From an uncultured Mesonia sp. (GTDB lineage Bacteria; Bacteroidota; Bacteroidia; Flavobacteriales; Flavobacteriaceae), in assembly GCA_947494545.1 (NCBI GenBank), contig CANLVH010000009.1:62001-126000 (forward strand): a DNA stretch of 64,000 bases. Direction: 5' to 3'. Numbering within the stretch: the first letter of the stretch is position 1; each line of letters starts with the position of its first letter. The notes under the pieces are model-generated. The model searched no databases and was not told the DNA's origin. It was given only the letters and a program-made list of their open reading frames with translations. The position numbers and the translations under genes were made by a program. Of the stretch, positions 52,280 to 61,770 are shown one piece after another.

Positions 52280-54491
52280 CATTTAAAACCTTGAACAGCT
52301 TCTCAAAAAACAGTTCTGTTTTATAAGGTTTCGGAATAAAATCTGTAAATCCGTGTTTTAAAAACTGATCTACTTCTTCGTTAAGACTAACAGCAGTAAG
52401 CGCAATTATGGGGGTAGAACTATCGTTTTTTCGTATAATTTTGGTGGCCTCTATACCATCCATCACGGGCATATGCACATCCATTAAAATTAAATCGTAG
52501 GTAGTGCTTTTGGTTTTCTCTACGGCAACTTCGCCATTTTCTGCTATCTCGCAAACAATGTTTTTACGCTCTAGAATTTTACGGGTAATTTTTTGGTTTA
52601 AAGCATTATCTTCTACAATAAGTACTTTTTTGCCGTTAAATACCGCTAATTGCTGGGCTTCTGAAGTTTTTTTAAGGTCTATATTATTCCTAATCTTTTT
52701 AATAGAATTGGTAGACTTTTGGAATGCAATGCTAAAATAAAATAAAGAGCCAACGCCTTCTTCACTTTTTAAATGAATTTTGCTTCCTAAAAACAACAAT
52801 AGGTTTTTTACTATTGGCAAGCCTAAACCGGTACCGCCATATCTAATGTTGATGGCGGGATCGCCTTGATCAAACGATTGGAATATCTTGTTTTGCATGT
52901 TTTTTGGCACCCCAATACCATTGTCTTCTACCTCAAATTTTATGGTGGCAGTATCGTTGGTTTCTTCTTCTAAAATAACTCTTATCCAAACCGTACCGTT
53001 TTCGGTAAATTTTATAGCGTTGCTTACCAAGTTTATCAGCACTTGCGAGACTTTGAGCATATCGCCGTTTAATTTGTCCGGTATATTATCGTCTATGTCT
53101 AACTTTAAAGAGACATTCTTATCGTCTGCCGGTCTTTTAAGCGTATTGAAAAAGTTTTTCATATGCGCTTTTAAGCTAAAGTCAGAATTTACTTTTTTAA
53201 CCTTTTTAGCTTCTAACTTATTTAAATCTAAGATGTTATTAATAAGCGAAAGCAAATGTTCTCCCGAGTATTTTAAAGAATTAAGATGTTCGCGCTGTTG
53301 CTTGGTGGGGTTTTCATTAATCAGTAAATACGTAAGCCCGGTAATGGCATAAATTGGCGTACGCAATTCGTGGGTTACCGTAGATAAAAATTGTTCTTTA
53401 GATTTTTTGGCAGCTTCTGCCTTTTCTTTAGCCGTTAGCAACTCGGTGTTTTTTTCTTGTAAAAGCTTGTTGGCTTTGGCTCTAATATTATTGTTTTTAT
53501 AGAAAGAAAGGGTTAACAACGACAAAATGCTAATAAGTAAAACACTTAAAATAACTGCTAATTGATTAAATTTCAACGATCTTTCTTGCTTAGAATTGGT
53601 TAAGGATAGCTCTGAAATGGTATCTGCCGCAGCAGTAGTACTTAAAGCATCGCTACTTAACTCTGCAAGCATTTGACTGGTGGCGTAGACCAAAGAATCT
53701 CTATAAATATTGCTCTCGTCTGCATATTTTAAGGCTAAATCTTGGTTGCCTTTTTTGGTATACATTATACTTAATTCGTCAAAAATTTCTGGTTTTAAGT
53801 ATAAAGATTGGTTGCCGGAGGCTATTTTCAAGCTTTTTTCGGCAAAGTTTATTGCTTTATCTACTTCGTCTAAGCGGTAATAAAGTTTAGCTTTATAAAG
53901 GTATAATTCGGACAATAGCTCTTTGTCTTCTTTGGCTATTTTTTGTTCGGGGATATCACGTAGATATACTAAAGACTCGGCATAATTGCCATTCTTCATT
54001 AAAATAATACCACGATAAAAATCTGAAAGATGGTTTATTATTTCCGGTTTTTCTTTTATGGTTTCTAAAGTGTCTAACCATTTTTCTGCACGTTCTAATT
54101 TTCCGGTTTGAAAATCTACCCGAGCGTGCAATAAATAAGCAAAGGATAATTGTTTAGGGTGTGAGCCTATTTTTTTAAACTGAATAATGCTTTCTTCCAA
54201 ATTATGATGCGCTCTATCGTAATTACGTATCTTAATATATAATTTGGCAAAGCTATAATTAACAATTGCTTCAACTACCGGTAAATCGTATTTTTTAGAG
54301 AGTTCTGCGGCTAAATTCAAATGATTTATTGCCTCTATAAACTCGTAAGATTGCGTTTTTAAAGAAGCTTCGTCTAGTATTTTCTTTAGCTGTATTTCAT
54401 CATGAGAAAGTTCGCCTGAAAATAAATTTTGAGCTTTTGCCCCAAATAAGCTTAGGGTGAGCAGAATGAAAATTATAAATCTTTTCTTCAT
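52260..54491 (-). CDS. Hybrid sensor histidine kinase/response regulator with TPR-like periplasmic domain
   Basis: 743 aa. Signal peptide (MKKRFIIFILLTLSLFGAKA), helical TPR-like repeats (about 30-280), a membrane helix (LAVILSVLLISILSLLTLSF, about 310), then coiled coil and HisKA with STVTHELRTPIYAITGLT. HATPase boxes are INLVSNAIKF, VEDNGIGVP and GGTGLGLPIV. A receiver domain has LIVEDNALNQKI, LILMDVHMPVMDG (phospho-Asp) and ALTAVS. No output domain is present, so phosphate must pass to another protein. The stimulus is unknown. Confidence 0.93.
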   Translation of the reverse strand: MKKRFIIFILLTLSLFGAKAQNLFSGELSHDEIQLKKILDEASLKTQSYEFIEAINHLNLAAELSKKYDLPVVEAIVNYSFAKLYIKIRNYDRAHHNLEESIIQFKKIGSHPKQLSFAYLLHARVDFQTGKLERAEKWLDTLETIKEKPEIINHLSDFYRGIILMKNGNYAESLVYLRDIPEQKIAKEDKELLSELYLYKAKLYYRLDEVDKAINFAEKSLKIASGNQSLYLKPEIFDELSIMYTKKGNQDLALKYADESNIYRDSLVYATSQMLAELSSDALSTTAAADTISELSLTNSKQERSLKFNQLAVILSVLLISILSLLTLSFYKNNNIRAKANKLLQEKNTELLTAKEKAEAAKKSKEQFLSTVTHELRTPIYAITGLTYLLINENPTKQQREHLNSLKYSGEHLLSLINNILDLNKLEAKKVKKVNSDFSLKAHMKNFFNTLKRPADDKNVSLKLDIDDNIPDKLNGDMLKVSQVLINLVSNAIKFTENGTVWIRVILEEETNDTATIKFEVEDNGIGVPKNMQNKIFQSFDQGDPAINIRYGGTGLGLPIVKNLLLFLGSKIHLKSEEGVGSLFYFSIAFQKSTNSIKKIRNNIDLKKTSEAQQLAVFNGKKVLIVEDNALNQKITRKILERKNIVCEIAENGEVAVEKTKSTTYDLILMDVHMPVMDGIEATKIIRKNDSSTPIIALTAVSLNEEVDQFLKHGFTDFIPKPYKTELFFEKLFKVLNVSVQAY

Positions 54492-54741
54492 TTTTCGTTA
54501 TTTGCAACCTCACAAAAGAGCAGTCGCAAATTAATTTTTTCTTGTCGTGGTATAAAGCGATAATTTGCTAAAAAAATACAAAAATCTGTCAAACTTATTA
54601 AAAAAATAAGAATAATGACACTCAAAATTGCATAAATACCAATAAGTAAGTAGATTTTGAAAGAGGGAATATATTTTATTCTTGCTTAAAATCCAAATAA
54701 AATCAGAAAGAAAACACGCGCTAATCGAAAATAAATGCTTT

Positions 54742-55749
54742 TTATAGAGCTGCAATTTTATATACAAGATCTATTAACCTACTGCTATAGCCACGTTCGT
54801 TATCATACCAGCCAATTAATTTTACCAAGTGTTTATCTATTACCGAAGTCATTTCGGCATCAAAAACACAGGAATGTGTATTGCCTACAATATCTATAGA
54901 AACAATTGGATCTTGCGAATAACTTATAATTCCTTTAAAATTAGTCTTGGCTGCCTCCTCAAAAAGATTATTTATAGCTTCTATAGAAACCTTCTTTTTT
55001 ACGTTTAAGGTCATATCTGTAAGCGAGCCATTTGGCACCGGAACTCTAATACCGCAACCGCCAATAACATTGCTTAAATCTGGAAAAATCTTTGTAAGTG
55101 CCTTTGCCGCGCCCGTTGTGGTAGGAATTATAGATTGTGCCGCTGCTCTTGCCCGGCGTAAATCGCGATGCGGTTTATCGTGTAAACTTTGGTCTGATGT
55201 ATACGAATGTACCGTGGTAATATAGGCTTGTTCTACCTCAAAAGCATCGTGTACCAATTTTAACATTGGAGCAGCATTATTGGTGGTACAAGAAGCATTA
55301 GAAATAATGGTATCTCCTTTTTCCAACAAATGATCATTTACGCCCAGAACAATAGTTTTAATAATATCTGTAGCCGGCGGAACCGATAAAATAACTTTTT
55401 TTGCTCCCCCTTTTAAATGATTTTCTAACTGTTCTTTTTCTTTAAATTTCCCAGTTGCCTCTATAACTATATCTACTTCATACTTTTGCCAAGAAATAGC
55501 TTCAATATTGGTTTGTTTGGTTAACGGATACGACTTTTCTTCCACCAAAATTTCACCTTCCGTAAAGTCTATTTTTTTATCTAATTGACCGTGAACACTG
55601 TCGTATTTTAGAAGATGACTCAAGGTTTTAGCGTCTGCCAAATCGTTAATACAAACTACTTCTATCTCTGTATTATCTAGTAACAACCTAAATAAACTTC
55701 TACCTATACGACCAAACCCATTAATGGCTATTCTTATTGGCTTTTTCAT
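54742..55749 (-). CDS. gap: Glyceraldehyde-3-phosphate dehydrogenase
   Basis: 335 aa. NAD site INGFGRIGRSLFRLLL, catalytic SNASCTTNNAAPMLK, HSYTSDQSLHDKPHRDLRR, and C-terminal GWYDNERGYSSRLIDLV. Type I phosphorylating enzyme. It lies four bases after lipA on the same strand. A 250-base gap with no gene follows (54492-54741); a small leftward frame there is low-complexity and rejected. Confidence 0.94.
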   Translation of the reverse strand: MKKPIRIAINGFGRIGRSLFRLLLDNTEIEVVCINDLADAKTLSHLLKYDSVHGQLDKKIDFTEGEILVEEKSYPLTKQTNIEAISWQKYEVDIVIEATGKFKEKEQLENHLKGGAKKVILSVPPATDIIKTIVLGVNDHLLEKGDTIISNASCTTNNAAPMLKLVHDAFEVEQAYITTVHSYTSDQSLHDKPHRDLRRARAAAQSIIPTTTGAAKALTKIFPDLSNVIGGCGIRVPVPNGSLTDMTLNVKKKVSIEAINNLFEEAAKTNFKGIISYSQDPIVSIDIVGNTHSCVFDAEMTSVIDKHLVKLIGWYDNERGYSSRLIDLVYKIAAL

Positions 55750-55753
55750 AATT

Positions 55754-56632
55754 TTAATTCAAATGCTTTTGAGCTTTGTAAGAAGAACGCACCAAAGCAC
55801 TACTTTCTACATGTCTAAAGCCCATTTCTAATCCAATCTCTTCGTATTTTTTAAACTGGTCTGGCGTTATAAATTGCTTTACCGGCAAATGTTTTTTACT
55901 TGGCTGAAGGTATTGCCCAATGGTAACCACATCTACCGAAGCTTTTCTTAAATCTTCTAAAGTCTGCACTACTTCTTCTTCTTTTTCTCCCAAACCAAGC
56001 ATTAATCCGGATTTTGTGCGTCGTATACCTTGTTGTTTTAAATAATCTAAAACTGCCAAACTACGTTCGTATTTTGCTTGAATTCTTACCTCTCTGGTAA
56101 GTCGTTTTACGGTTTCCATATTATGCGATACTACTTCCGGCGCTACTTCTACAATTCTGTCTATATTGGCTTCTACTCCTTGAAAATCCGGAATAAGCGT
56201 TTCTAAAGTAGTGTTCGGATTCATTCTTCTAATGGCCTTTACCGTTTCTGCCCAAATAATAGAACCCATATCTTTTAAATCGTCTCTGTCTACACTGGTT
56301 ACTACGGCGTGTTTTATATCCATTAACTTAATAGACCTCGCTACTTTTTCGGGTTCTGCCCAATCTATAGTTTCCGGTCTACCGGTTTTTACACCGCAAA
56401 AACCACACGAACGCGTACAAATATTTCCTAAAATCATAAAGGTTGCCGTACCTTCACTCCAACATTCTCCCATATTAGGACAACTTCCCGAAGTGCAAAT
56501 GGTATGTAAATCATACTTATCTACGAGTTTTCTAAGGTTGGTATATTTTTTTCCGGTAGGTAACTTAACGCGTAACCATTTTGGTTTTTTGGCAGGCTTT
56601 TCCTTTGGGGTAACAAGTGTTTCTGTAGACAT
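55754..56632 (-). CDS. lipA: Lipoyl synthase
   Basis: 292 aa radical-SAM enzyme. The auxiliary cluster is CTSGSCPNMGEC and the radical-SAM cluster is CTRSCGFCGV. Also TSVDRDDLKDMGS and SGLMLGLGEKEEEV. It inserts sulfur into octanoyl-protein to make the lipoyl cofactor. Its product is needed by enzymes that use dihydrolipoyl dehydrogenase; the island lpdA copy may meet the same pool (inference). Confidence 0.96.
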   Translation of the reverse strand: MSTETLVTPKEKPAKKPKWLRVKLPTGKKYTNLRKLVDKYDLHTICTSGSCPNMGECWSEGTATFMILGNICTRSCGFCGVKTGRPETIDWAEPEKVARSIKLMDIKHAVVTSVDRDDLKDMGSIIWAETVKAIRRMNPNTTLETLIPDFQGVEANIDRIVEVAPEVVSHNMETVKRLTREVRIQAKYERSLAVLDYLKQQGIRRTKSGLMLGLGEKEEEVVQTLEDLRKASVDVVTIGQYLQPSKKHLPVKQFITPDQFKKYEEIGLEMGFRHVESSALVRSSYKAQKHLN

Positions 56633-56713
56633 ACTTTCTTTAGGTTTGGGTTTTCAAAGATATAAAATTCCCATTGTTTTATGCGTTGCTTTTAAAAAGC
56701 TATTACCTAAAAT

Positions 56714-57247
56714 TTAGGTTTGGTTATTAATTATTTCTGCTAAAAGTTTTTTGGCGCGCATCAATTTTACTTTTACATTGGTAATTGGCTCGTCTAAGCG
56801 GCTGGCAATGGTTTTATAGGGTAATTCTTGAAAAAACCGCAACTGAATTACTTCTTGGTAATGCGGTTTTAACTGCATTATAAAAGAAAGTAACTTATTG
56901 GTATCTTGGTCTTCTATTAATTGATCTTCTGCCGTTGGGGTTTCGTCTACAATGTTTTTTGCGGTAAACTGGTCTACTTTGGTTACGGGCAATTCTTTTA
57001 CCCGGCTTAAATCTATTTGTATATTTTTTGAAATAGTAATTAACCAGGTAAGAAATTTATACTCCGGGTTATAGGTGTTTATTTTATCGAAAGCTTTTGC
57101 AAAGGTCTGAATGCTAATCTCTTCTGCGGCAAACTCGTTTTCGGTTTGCTTTAACTGAAAATTATACACTTGCGACCAATAGGCATCTAAAAGTTTTTTA
57201 AACGCCAATTGGTTTCCTTGTTTTGCTTGCTCAATATGTTGTTCCAA
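56714..57247 (-). CDS. ECF-type RNA polymerase sigma factor
   Basis: About 177 aa if started at the TTG at 57247 (first residues LEQHIEQAKQG). No ATG precedes the conserved region; longer forms to 57319 would overlap the glycosyltransferase gene. Sigma2 (LAFKKLLDAYWSQVYNFQLK, EISIQTFAKAF) and sigma4 (LKPHYQEVIQLRFFQELPYK, EPITNVKVKLMRAKKLL) are both present, with only one HTH in contrast to the sigma factor at 9760. The glycosyltransferase stop lies 11 bases upstream of the chosen start. Confidence 0.85.
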   Translation of the reverse strand: MEQHIEQAKQGNQLAFKKLLDAYWSQVYNFQLKQTENEFAAEEISIQTFAKAFDKINTYNPEYKFLTWLITISKNIQIDLSRVKELPVTKVDQFTAKNIVDETPTAEDQLIEDQDTNKLLSFIMQLKPHYQEVIQLRFFQELPYKTIASRLDEPITNVKVKLMRAKKLLAEIINNQT

Positions 57248-57258
57248 ACCGGTAGGTT

Positions 57259-58371
57259 TTATTCCCAATGCTTTGGTTTTTGAAAAAGATTTACAATAAA
57301 GATAGTAAATTGAAGACAAACCAAGCTTAATTCATAAATCGGCATTGCCCAGCGCAGGTCTTTTTCGTCTAAAGTAACTGCCGTTTTAAAATATACCACG
57401 TAGGCCGCTAGCATCCGTAAAGCAAAAAAGCCTACAAAAATCTCCCAGCAACATCCGGTTAGAATTCCTATAAAAAATAATAACCAAAATAATAGTTGCG
57501 TAACATAAAAAATACTTAAGGCTCTTTTATGCTTGGTTTTGTAATGCTTAGCAGTACTTACGTGTCTTCTTTTTTGACGTAACCAAGCTTTAAAACTTTT
57601 TTTAGGAATGCTGCGCGTAAAGGCGTCTTTGTCTACACAAATAGCAGTGTTTTTTGGAGTTGCCGCCGCGTTTACAAACAGATCATCGTCTCCCGAGCGA
57701 ATATGAATATGGTTAACAAAACCTTTATTTTGATAATAAACCGAAGAAGTATAGGCCAAATTACGACCAACGCCCATATATGCATTACCATTTTTGGCAT
57801 ACCCGAAATATTGCAAAGCGGTAAGCAAGGTTTCAAAACGTATTAATTTATTTAAAAAACCCTTTTCTTTTTGGTAGCCGCCATACCCTAAAATAATACT
57901 TTTTTGAGTACTGAAATTTTTCACCATTTCTTGAATCCACCATTTACTAGTAGGTTTACAATCTGCATCGGTAAAAAGAAGATATTCGTTTTTAGCGCAT
58001 TTAATGCCAAGGGTTAGAGCATATTTTTTATTGGCCCAAAAACGTTCGTTGTTTTGAACGTTTACAATTTTTATACGTTGGTCTTGGGCTTGAAATTGCT
58101 CCATTACCTCCAAACTCTCATCTGTAGAGCAATCGTTTATAAGTATTATTTCAAAATTATGATATTCTTGTTGTAAGAGAAACGGGATGTGCGTGCGCAA
58201 GTTTTCTGCCTCGTTTTTAGCACAAACAATTACAGAAACCGGCAACGCTTCTTTTTGAGATAAAGAGGTTTGGGCTTCGTTTTTAGCGAAGCTAAACCGT
58301 GCAAAATAAAAGAAATAAAGCGTGTTTGTTAACGCTACCGCTATAAAGCCAAAGAGAAGAACTTGTAGCAT
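57259..58371 (-). CDS. Membrane glycosyltransferase, family 2
   Basis: 370 aa from the ATG at 58371; a TTG at 58377 adds two residues. N-terminal helix (VLLFGFIAVALTNTLYFFYF), GT2 fold with PVSVIVCAKNEAENLRTHIP, ILINDCSTDESLEVM, LLFTDADCKPTSKWW (DxD-like) and RQKRRHVSTAKHYKTKH (QxxRW-like region). Two C-terminal membrane helices. Acts at the cytoplasmic side of the inner membrane on an unknown acceptor. Confidence 0.9.
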   Translation of the reverse strand: MLQVLLFGFIAVALTNTLYFFYFARFSFAKNEAQTSLSQKEALPVSVIVCAKNEAENLRTHIPFLLQQEYHNFEIILINDCSTDESLEVMEQFQAQDQRIKIVNVQNNERFWANKKYALTLGIKCAKNEYLLFTDADCKPTSKWWIQEMVKNFSTQKSIILGYGGYQKEKGFLNKLIRFETLLTALQYFGYAKNGNAYMGVGRNLAYTSSVYYQNKGFVNHIHIRSGDDDLFVNAAATPKNTAICVDKDAFTRSIPKKSFKAWLRQKRRHVSTAKHYKTKHKRALSIFYVTQLLFWLLFFIGILTGCCWEIFVGFFALRMLAAYVVYFKTAVTLDEKDLRWAMPIYELSLVCLQFTIFIVNLFQKPKHWE

Positions 58372-58385
58372 TAACAAAGTAAAAT

Positions 58386-58586
58386 TTAAGCTTTATCGGT
58401 AGATTTACAGTCTATTTCGTCCGGCAGTTTCCCACAATAACTACAAGCTTCTCCGTCTTTGTTTAAATGTGGATTCTGACTGGCACAAGTTCCTGCAAAT
58501 TTACCGCCTTTTTTTGCCCAGATTTTTATAGCAATGCCTCCAAAAGCTAATGCTAATAATACGATGGTTAAAATAAATAATTTCAT
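58386..58586 (-). CDS. Small membrane-anchored Cys-containing protein
   Basis: 66 aa from the ATG at 58586 (MKLFILTIVLLALAFGGIAI), preferred to an in-frame start at 58619 because it begins the hydrophobic anchor. The rest has GTCASQNPHLNKDGEACSYC and GKLPDEIDC, four or five cysteines that may bind metal or form disulfides. Conserved small protein type in Flavobacteriaceae; function unknown. Confidence 0.75.
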   Translation of the reverse strand: MKLFILTIVLLALAFGGIAIKIWAKKGGKFAGTCASQNPHLNKDGEACSYCGKLPDEIDCKSTDKA

Positions 58587-58703
58587 ACTGCAAAAATACA
58601 ACTTATCTTTTGTACGCAAAAAGGAAAACCTACATTAATATTTCATTTACATTATTTAACGTAAGTTTAGGCATAGAACAAGTTTAACAGTAAACTAAAA
58701 ATC

Positions 58704-58711
58704 TATCTTAG
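58704..58711 (+). promoter_or_regulatory. Probable -7 box for the fasciclin gene
   Basis: TATCTTAG (58704-58711) is one base off TAnnTTTG, with TTTA at 58683-58686 as a possible -33 element 17 bases upstream. The start codon is 27 bases downstream of the box. Confidence 0.4.
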
Positions 58712-58737
58712 CCAATTAGAAACCAAAAAAACCAATT

Positions 58738-59381
58738 ATGAAGACCAAAAATGTTTTAATGATTTTAGCAGTAGCTTCACTTAGTTTTGTCTCGTGTAAA
58801 AACGATAAAAATGACAAAGATGCAATGCAAAATGATACAGAAACCAGTATGGATAAGGCAGATAATAATAAAAATGCCGATAACGCTACAGTGGATTCTG
58901 ATAAAATGAACAACAAGTCTACTGAATCTTCAGAAATGAACTTGGCCGACATCACCAAAGGGGAAGCAAACCTTTCTACTTTAAACGATGCTGTAAAAAG
59001 CGCCGGAATGGTAGCTAAATTACAAAGTGAAGGCCATTTACAATTTTGGCGCCTAACAACAAAGCGTTTAAACAATTACCAGACGGGACACTAGATAATT
59101 TAATGAAACCGGATAATAAAGAGCAATTAGAAGGTGTTTTGAGTTACCATATTGTGCCCGGAAATGTAGATTCTAACAAATTGAAAGAATTAATAGAAAA
59201 TAACGACGGTACTTACGAGTTGGTTACCGCTAACGACGGAAAATTAGAAGCCAGCATTAACGATGCCGGAGAAATTATTTTAACCGATGGTCGTGGTAAA
59301 AAAGCTAAGGTGGTAGAAGCAGACAAAAAAGGACAAAATGGAGTAATTCACTCTATAGATACTGTTTTAATGCGTAGTTAA
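58738..59381 (+). pseudogene. Fasciclin-domain lipoprotein gene with a one-base frameshift
   Basis: The first frame gives a lipoprotein signal (MKTKNVLMILAVASLSFVSC), an Asp/Asn/Lys-rich linker and the start of a fasciclin (FAS1) domain (STLNDAVKSAGMVAKLQSEG). It then loses the pattern at about 59035. A second frame continues the domain exactly: APNNKAFKQLPDGTLDNLM to GVIHSIDTVLMRS. Adding one C to GGCC at 59033-59035 restores EGPFTILAPNNKAF. So the gene is broken by a single-base deletion or carries a sequencing error. FAS1 proteins mediate surface adhesion. Confidence 0.85.
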
Positions 59382-59410
59382 GAAAACCATTTTAAGTTGA
59401 GTTAAGTTGA

Positions 59411-59432
59411 AAAGCCGCTAAAAAGCGGCTTT
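59411..59432. terminator. Bidirectional terminator between fasciclin gene and murB
   Basis: AAAGCCGCT (59411-59419), loop AAAA and AGCGGCTTT (59424-59432), followed on the plus strand by a T-run to 59436. It serves the plus-strand fasciclin gene and the convergent murB, whose stop is at 59435. Confidence 0.9.
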
Positions 59433-59434
59433 TT

Positions 59435-60451
59435 TTATGCTATAATATTTACTTCCGGTTCTAATTCAATCTTAAAACGCTTGTAAACTTGCTTTTGTAT
59501 TTTCCGCGAAAGCGCTAAAATATCTTTTCCGCTGGCATTGCCGTAATTTACTAAAACCAAAGCTTGCTTTTTGTGCACGCCGGCATCTCCTTCTCTATAA
59601 CCTTTTAAGCCGCATTGATCTATTAACCAACCGGCTGGTATTTTATAGCTATTTTCGGAAATTTTGTAAAACGGCATAGCCGGATTTTTAGCAGAAAGTA
59701 AATCGAAAGCTGCCTTATCTACAATAGGGTTCTTAAAAAAACTGCCGCTATTACCAATTTCTTTTGGATTGGGTAATTTTTGCTCCCGAATGCTTACCAC
59801 TGCTCTGGCCACATCCTGAATACTGGGATTTTGAATACTTTGCGCTTCTAATTCATTTTGAATAGCGCCGTAGCCGGTATGTAATTTATGCTCGTTTTTA
59901 GTTAACGCAAACTTTACGGAAGTGATAATGTATTGCCCTTTTAACTGGTTCTTAAAAACAGAGTTTCTATACCCAAATTGGCAATCTTTCTTATAAAAAG
60001 TTTCTTTTTCTAAAGTTTGAATATGCAAAGCTTCACAAGAGACAAAGCTATCTTTTAACTCTACCCCATACGCGCCAATATTTTGAATAGGCGCTGTACC
60101 AACGTTTCCCGGAATAAGCGAAAGGTTTTCTAAACCTCCAAAATCTTGCGAAAGACACCAATTTACAAATTCGTGCCAGTTTTCTCCTGCGGCAGCGGTT
60201 ACATGAACTTTATTATTGCCTGCTTCTGTTACTTCCTTCCCCTTTAGGTTTAAATAAAGTACGGTAGCATCTAAATCTTTGGTAAGTAAAATATTACTTC
60301 CGCCTCCCAACAAAAAAACTTCAGAAGCATAGACTTGCTGCAACACTTCTTTTAAGCTTTCTTCGGAGTTTACTTCTACAAACTGTTTGGCTTTCACAGG
60401 AAAGCCAAACGTATTGTAGTTTTGTAAAGAATAGTCACGCGAAATTTTCAT
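59435..60451 (-). CDS. murB: UDP-N-acetylenolpyruvoylglucosamine reductase
   Basis: 338 aa FAD enzyme. VFLLGGGSNILL (FAD site), GLENLSLIPGNVGTAPIQNI, YGVELKDS, GNSGSFFKNP and GWLIDQCGLKGYREG match MurB, with the C-terminal Glu in ELEPEVNII. It makes UDP-MurNAc for peptidoglycan. Its ATG shares one base with the stop of the aminotransferase gene (TAATG), so the two are coupled. Confidence 0.96.
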   Translation of the reverse strand: MKISRDYSLQNYNTFGFPVKAKQFVEVNSEESLKEVLQQVYASEVFLLGGGSNILLTKDLDATVLYLNLKGKEVTEAGNNKVHVTAAAGENWHEFVNWCLSQDFGGLENLSLIPGNVGTAPIQNIGAYGVELKDSFVSCEALHIQTLEKETFYKKDCQFGYRNSVFKNQLKGQYIITSVKFALTKNEHKLHTGYGAIQNELEAQSIQNPSIQDVARAVVSIREQKLPNPKEIGNSGSFFKNPIVDKAAFDLLSAKNPAMPFYKISENSYKIPAGWLIDQCGLKGYREGDAGVHKKQALVLVNYGNASGKDILALSRKIQKQVYKRFKIELEPEVNIIA

Positions 60452-61644
60452 TACTGCGCTTGATAAGCTTTTAAAGCTTTTTCTAAAATAGTTACTGCTT
60501 TTAGCAAGTTTTCTTTTTTAAGTACATAGGCTATACGCACTTGGTTTAAACCGGTGTTTGGCGTAGAATAAAAACCTGCAGCCGGAGCAATCATTACCGT
60601 TTCTCCGTTATAATCATAACTTTCTAACAACCATTTTGCAAAATCGTCTGCATCTTCTATTGGTAATTCTGCTATACAATAAAAAGCACCTTTTGGCGTA
60701 CCTACTTTTACGCCATCTATATTTTGTAAGGCTTCTACCAGAGTGTTTCTGCGTTCGGTGTATTCGTTAATTACATCTTCAAAATAAGAGTCTGGCGTAT
60801 CTAGAGCCGCTTCGCTAGCAATTTGTGCAAAGGTTGGCGGACTTAATCTGGCTTGGGCAAATTTAAGGGCGGTTTCCATAAAGGCTTTATTTTTAGAAAC
60901 CACACAACCTATTCTGGCGCCGCACATACTGTAGCGTTTAGAAACAGAATCTATCATAATAGCGTGTTGCTCCAATCCTTTTTGGCACATTATAGAGTGG
61001 TGTTTTGCACCATCGTAAGCAAACTCTCTATACACTTCGTCTGCAATAATAAATAAATCATGCTTTAATGCAAGTTCTGCCAATTGTTGCATTTCTTCTT
61101 GCGTATATAAATAACCGGTAGGATTGCCGGGGTTACAAATAATTATTGCCCGGGTTTTATCGGTAATTAAATTCTCAAATTTGGAAATTGCAGGTAGCGC
61201 AAAATTGTCTTCAATACTAGCTTTTACCGGCACCACATTTACGTTTGCAGAAGTGGCAAAACCATTATAATTGGCGTAAAAAGGCTCTGGAATAATTACT
61301 TCATCGCCAGGATCTGTAACCGTTCCCATAGCAAATAAAAGAGCTTCGGACCCACCGGTGGTTACAATTATATCTTCCGGTTCTACCGGAATATTATTTT
61401 TTTGGTAATATTTTGAAAGTTTGTTTCGATAACTTTCAAATCCGGCAGAATGACTGTAAGAAACAATCTCTAAGGTATTATTTTTAACTGCTTCTAAAGC
61501 AACTTTTGGGGTTTTTATATCGGGTTGACCTATATTAAGGTGGTAAATTTCTTTTCCTTCTCGTTGCGCTTTTTCTGCAAACGGAACTAATTTACGAATT
61601 GGCGATTGTGGCATAGCCAAACCTTTTTGAGATATAGCGGGCAT
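60451..61644 (-). CDS. PLP-dependent aminotransferase (class I/II, aspartate aminotransferase-like)
   Basis: 397 aa. HLNIGQPDIKTPKVAL (substrate loop), VTTGGSEALLFAMG, IIICNPGNPTGYLYT, IADEVYREFAYDG and the PLP lysine in DSVSKRYSMCGARIG. Complete fold-type I enzyme; the amino donor is not certain from sequence. Convergent unit with fasciclin and coupled to murB. Confidence 0.94.
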   Translation of the reverse strand: MPAISQKGLAMPQSPIRKLVPFAEKAQREGKEIYHLNIGQPDIKTPKVALEAVKNNTLEIVSYSHSAGFESYRNKLSKYYQKNNIPVEPEDIIVTTGGSEALLFAMGTVTDPGDEVIIPEPFYANYNGFATSANVNVVPVKASIEDNFALPAISKFENLITDKTRAIIICNPGNPTGYLYTQEEMQQLAELALKHDLFIIADEVYREFAYDGAKHHSIMCQKGLEQHAIMIDSVSKRYSMCGARIGCVVSKNKAFMETALKFAQARLSPPTFAQIASEAALDTPDSYFEDVINEYTERRNTLVEALQNIDGVKVGTPKGAFYCIAELPIEDADDFAKWLLESYDYNGETVMIAPAAGFYSTPNTGLNQVRIAYVLKKENLLKAVTILEKALKAYQAQ

Positions 61645-61723
61645 AGACTTAACTTTTAAAATTAATTTTCACAGTATCGTTTCAATTTTTCAAAGAAACG
61701 ACAAGTTATTTATATATAAAAAT

Positions 61724-61752
61724 AAAAGCCGCTGCAAGTAGCAACGGCTTTT
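61724..61752 (-). terminator. Terminator after the DUF1573 gene
   Basis: AAAAGCCG (61724-61731) pairs with CGGCTTTT (61745-61752), with an inner TGC/GCA stem. On the minus strand it is followed by a T-rich tract. It lies 19 bases after the stop at 61771. Confidence 0.8.
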
Positions 61753-61770
61753 TAAAAGAATAAATTTCTG

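Noticed and set aside
54531..54767. Minus-strand frame of 78 codons before the sensor kinase
   Set aside because: A/T-rich, aromatic low-complexity translation, overlaps the 3' end of gap and has no start context.
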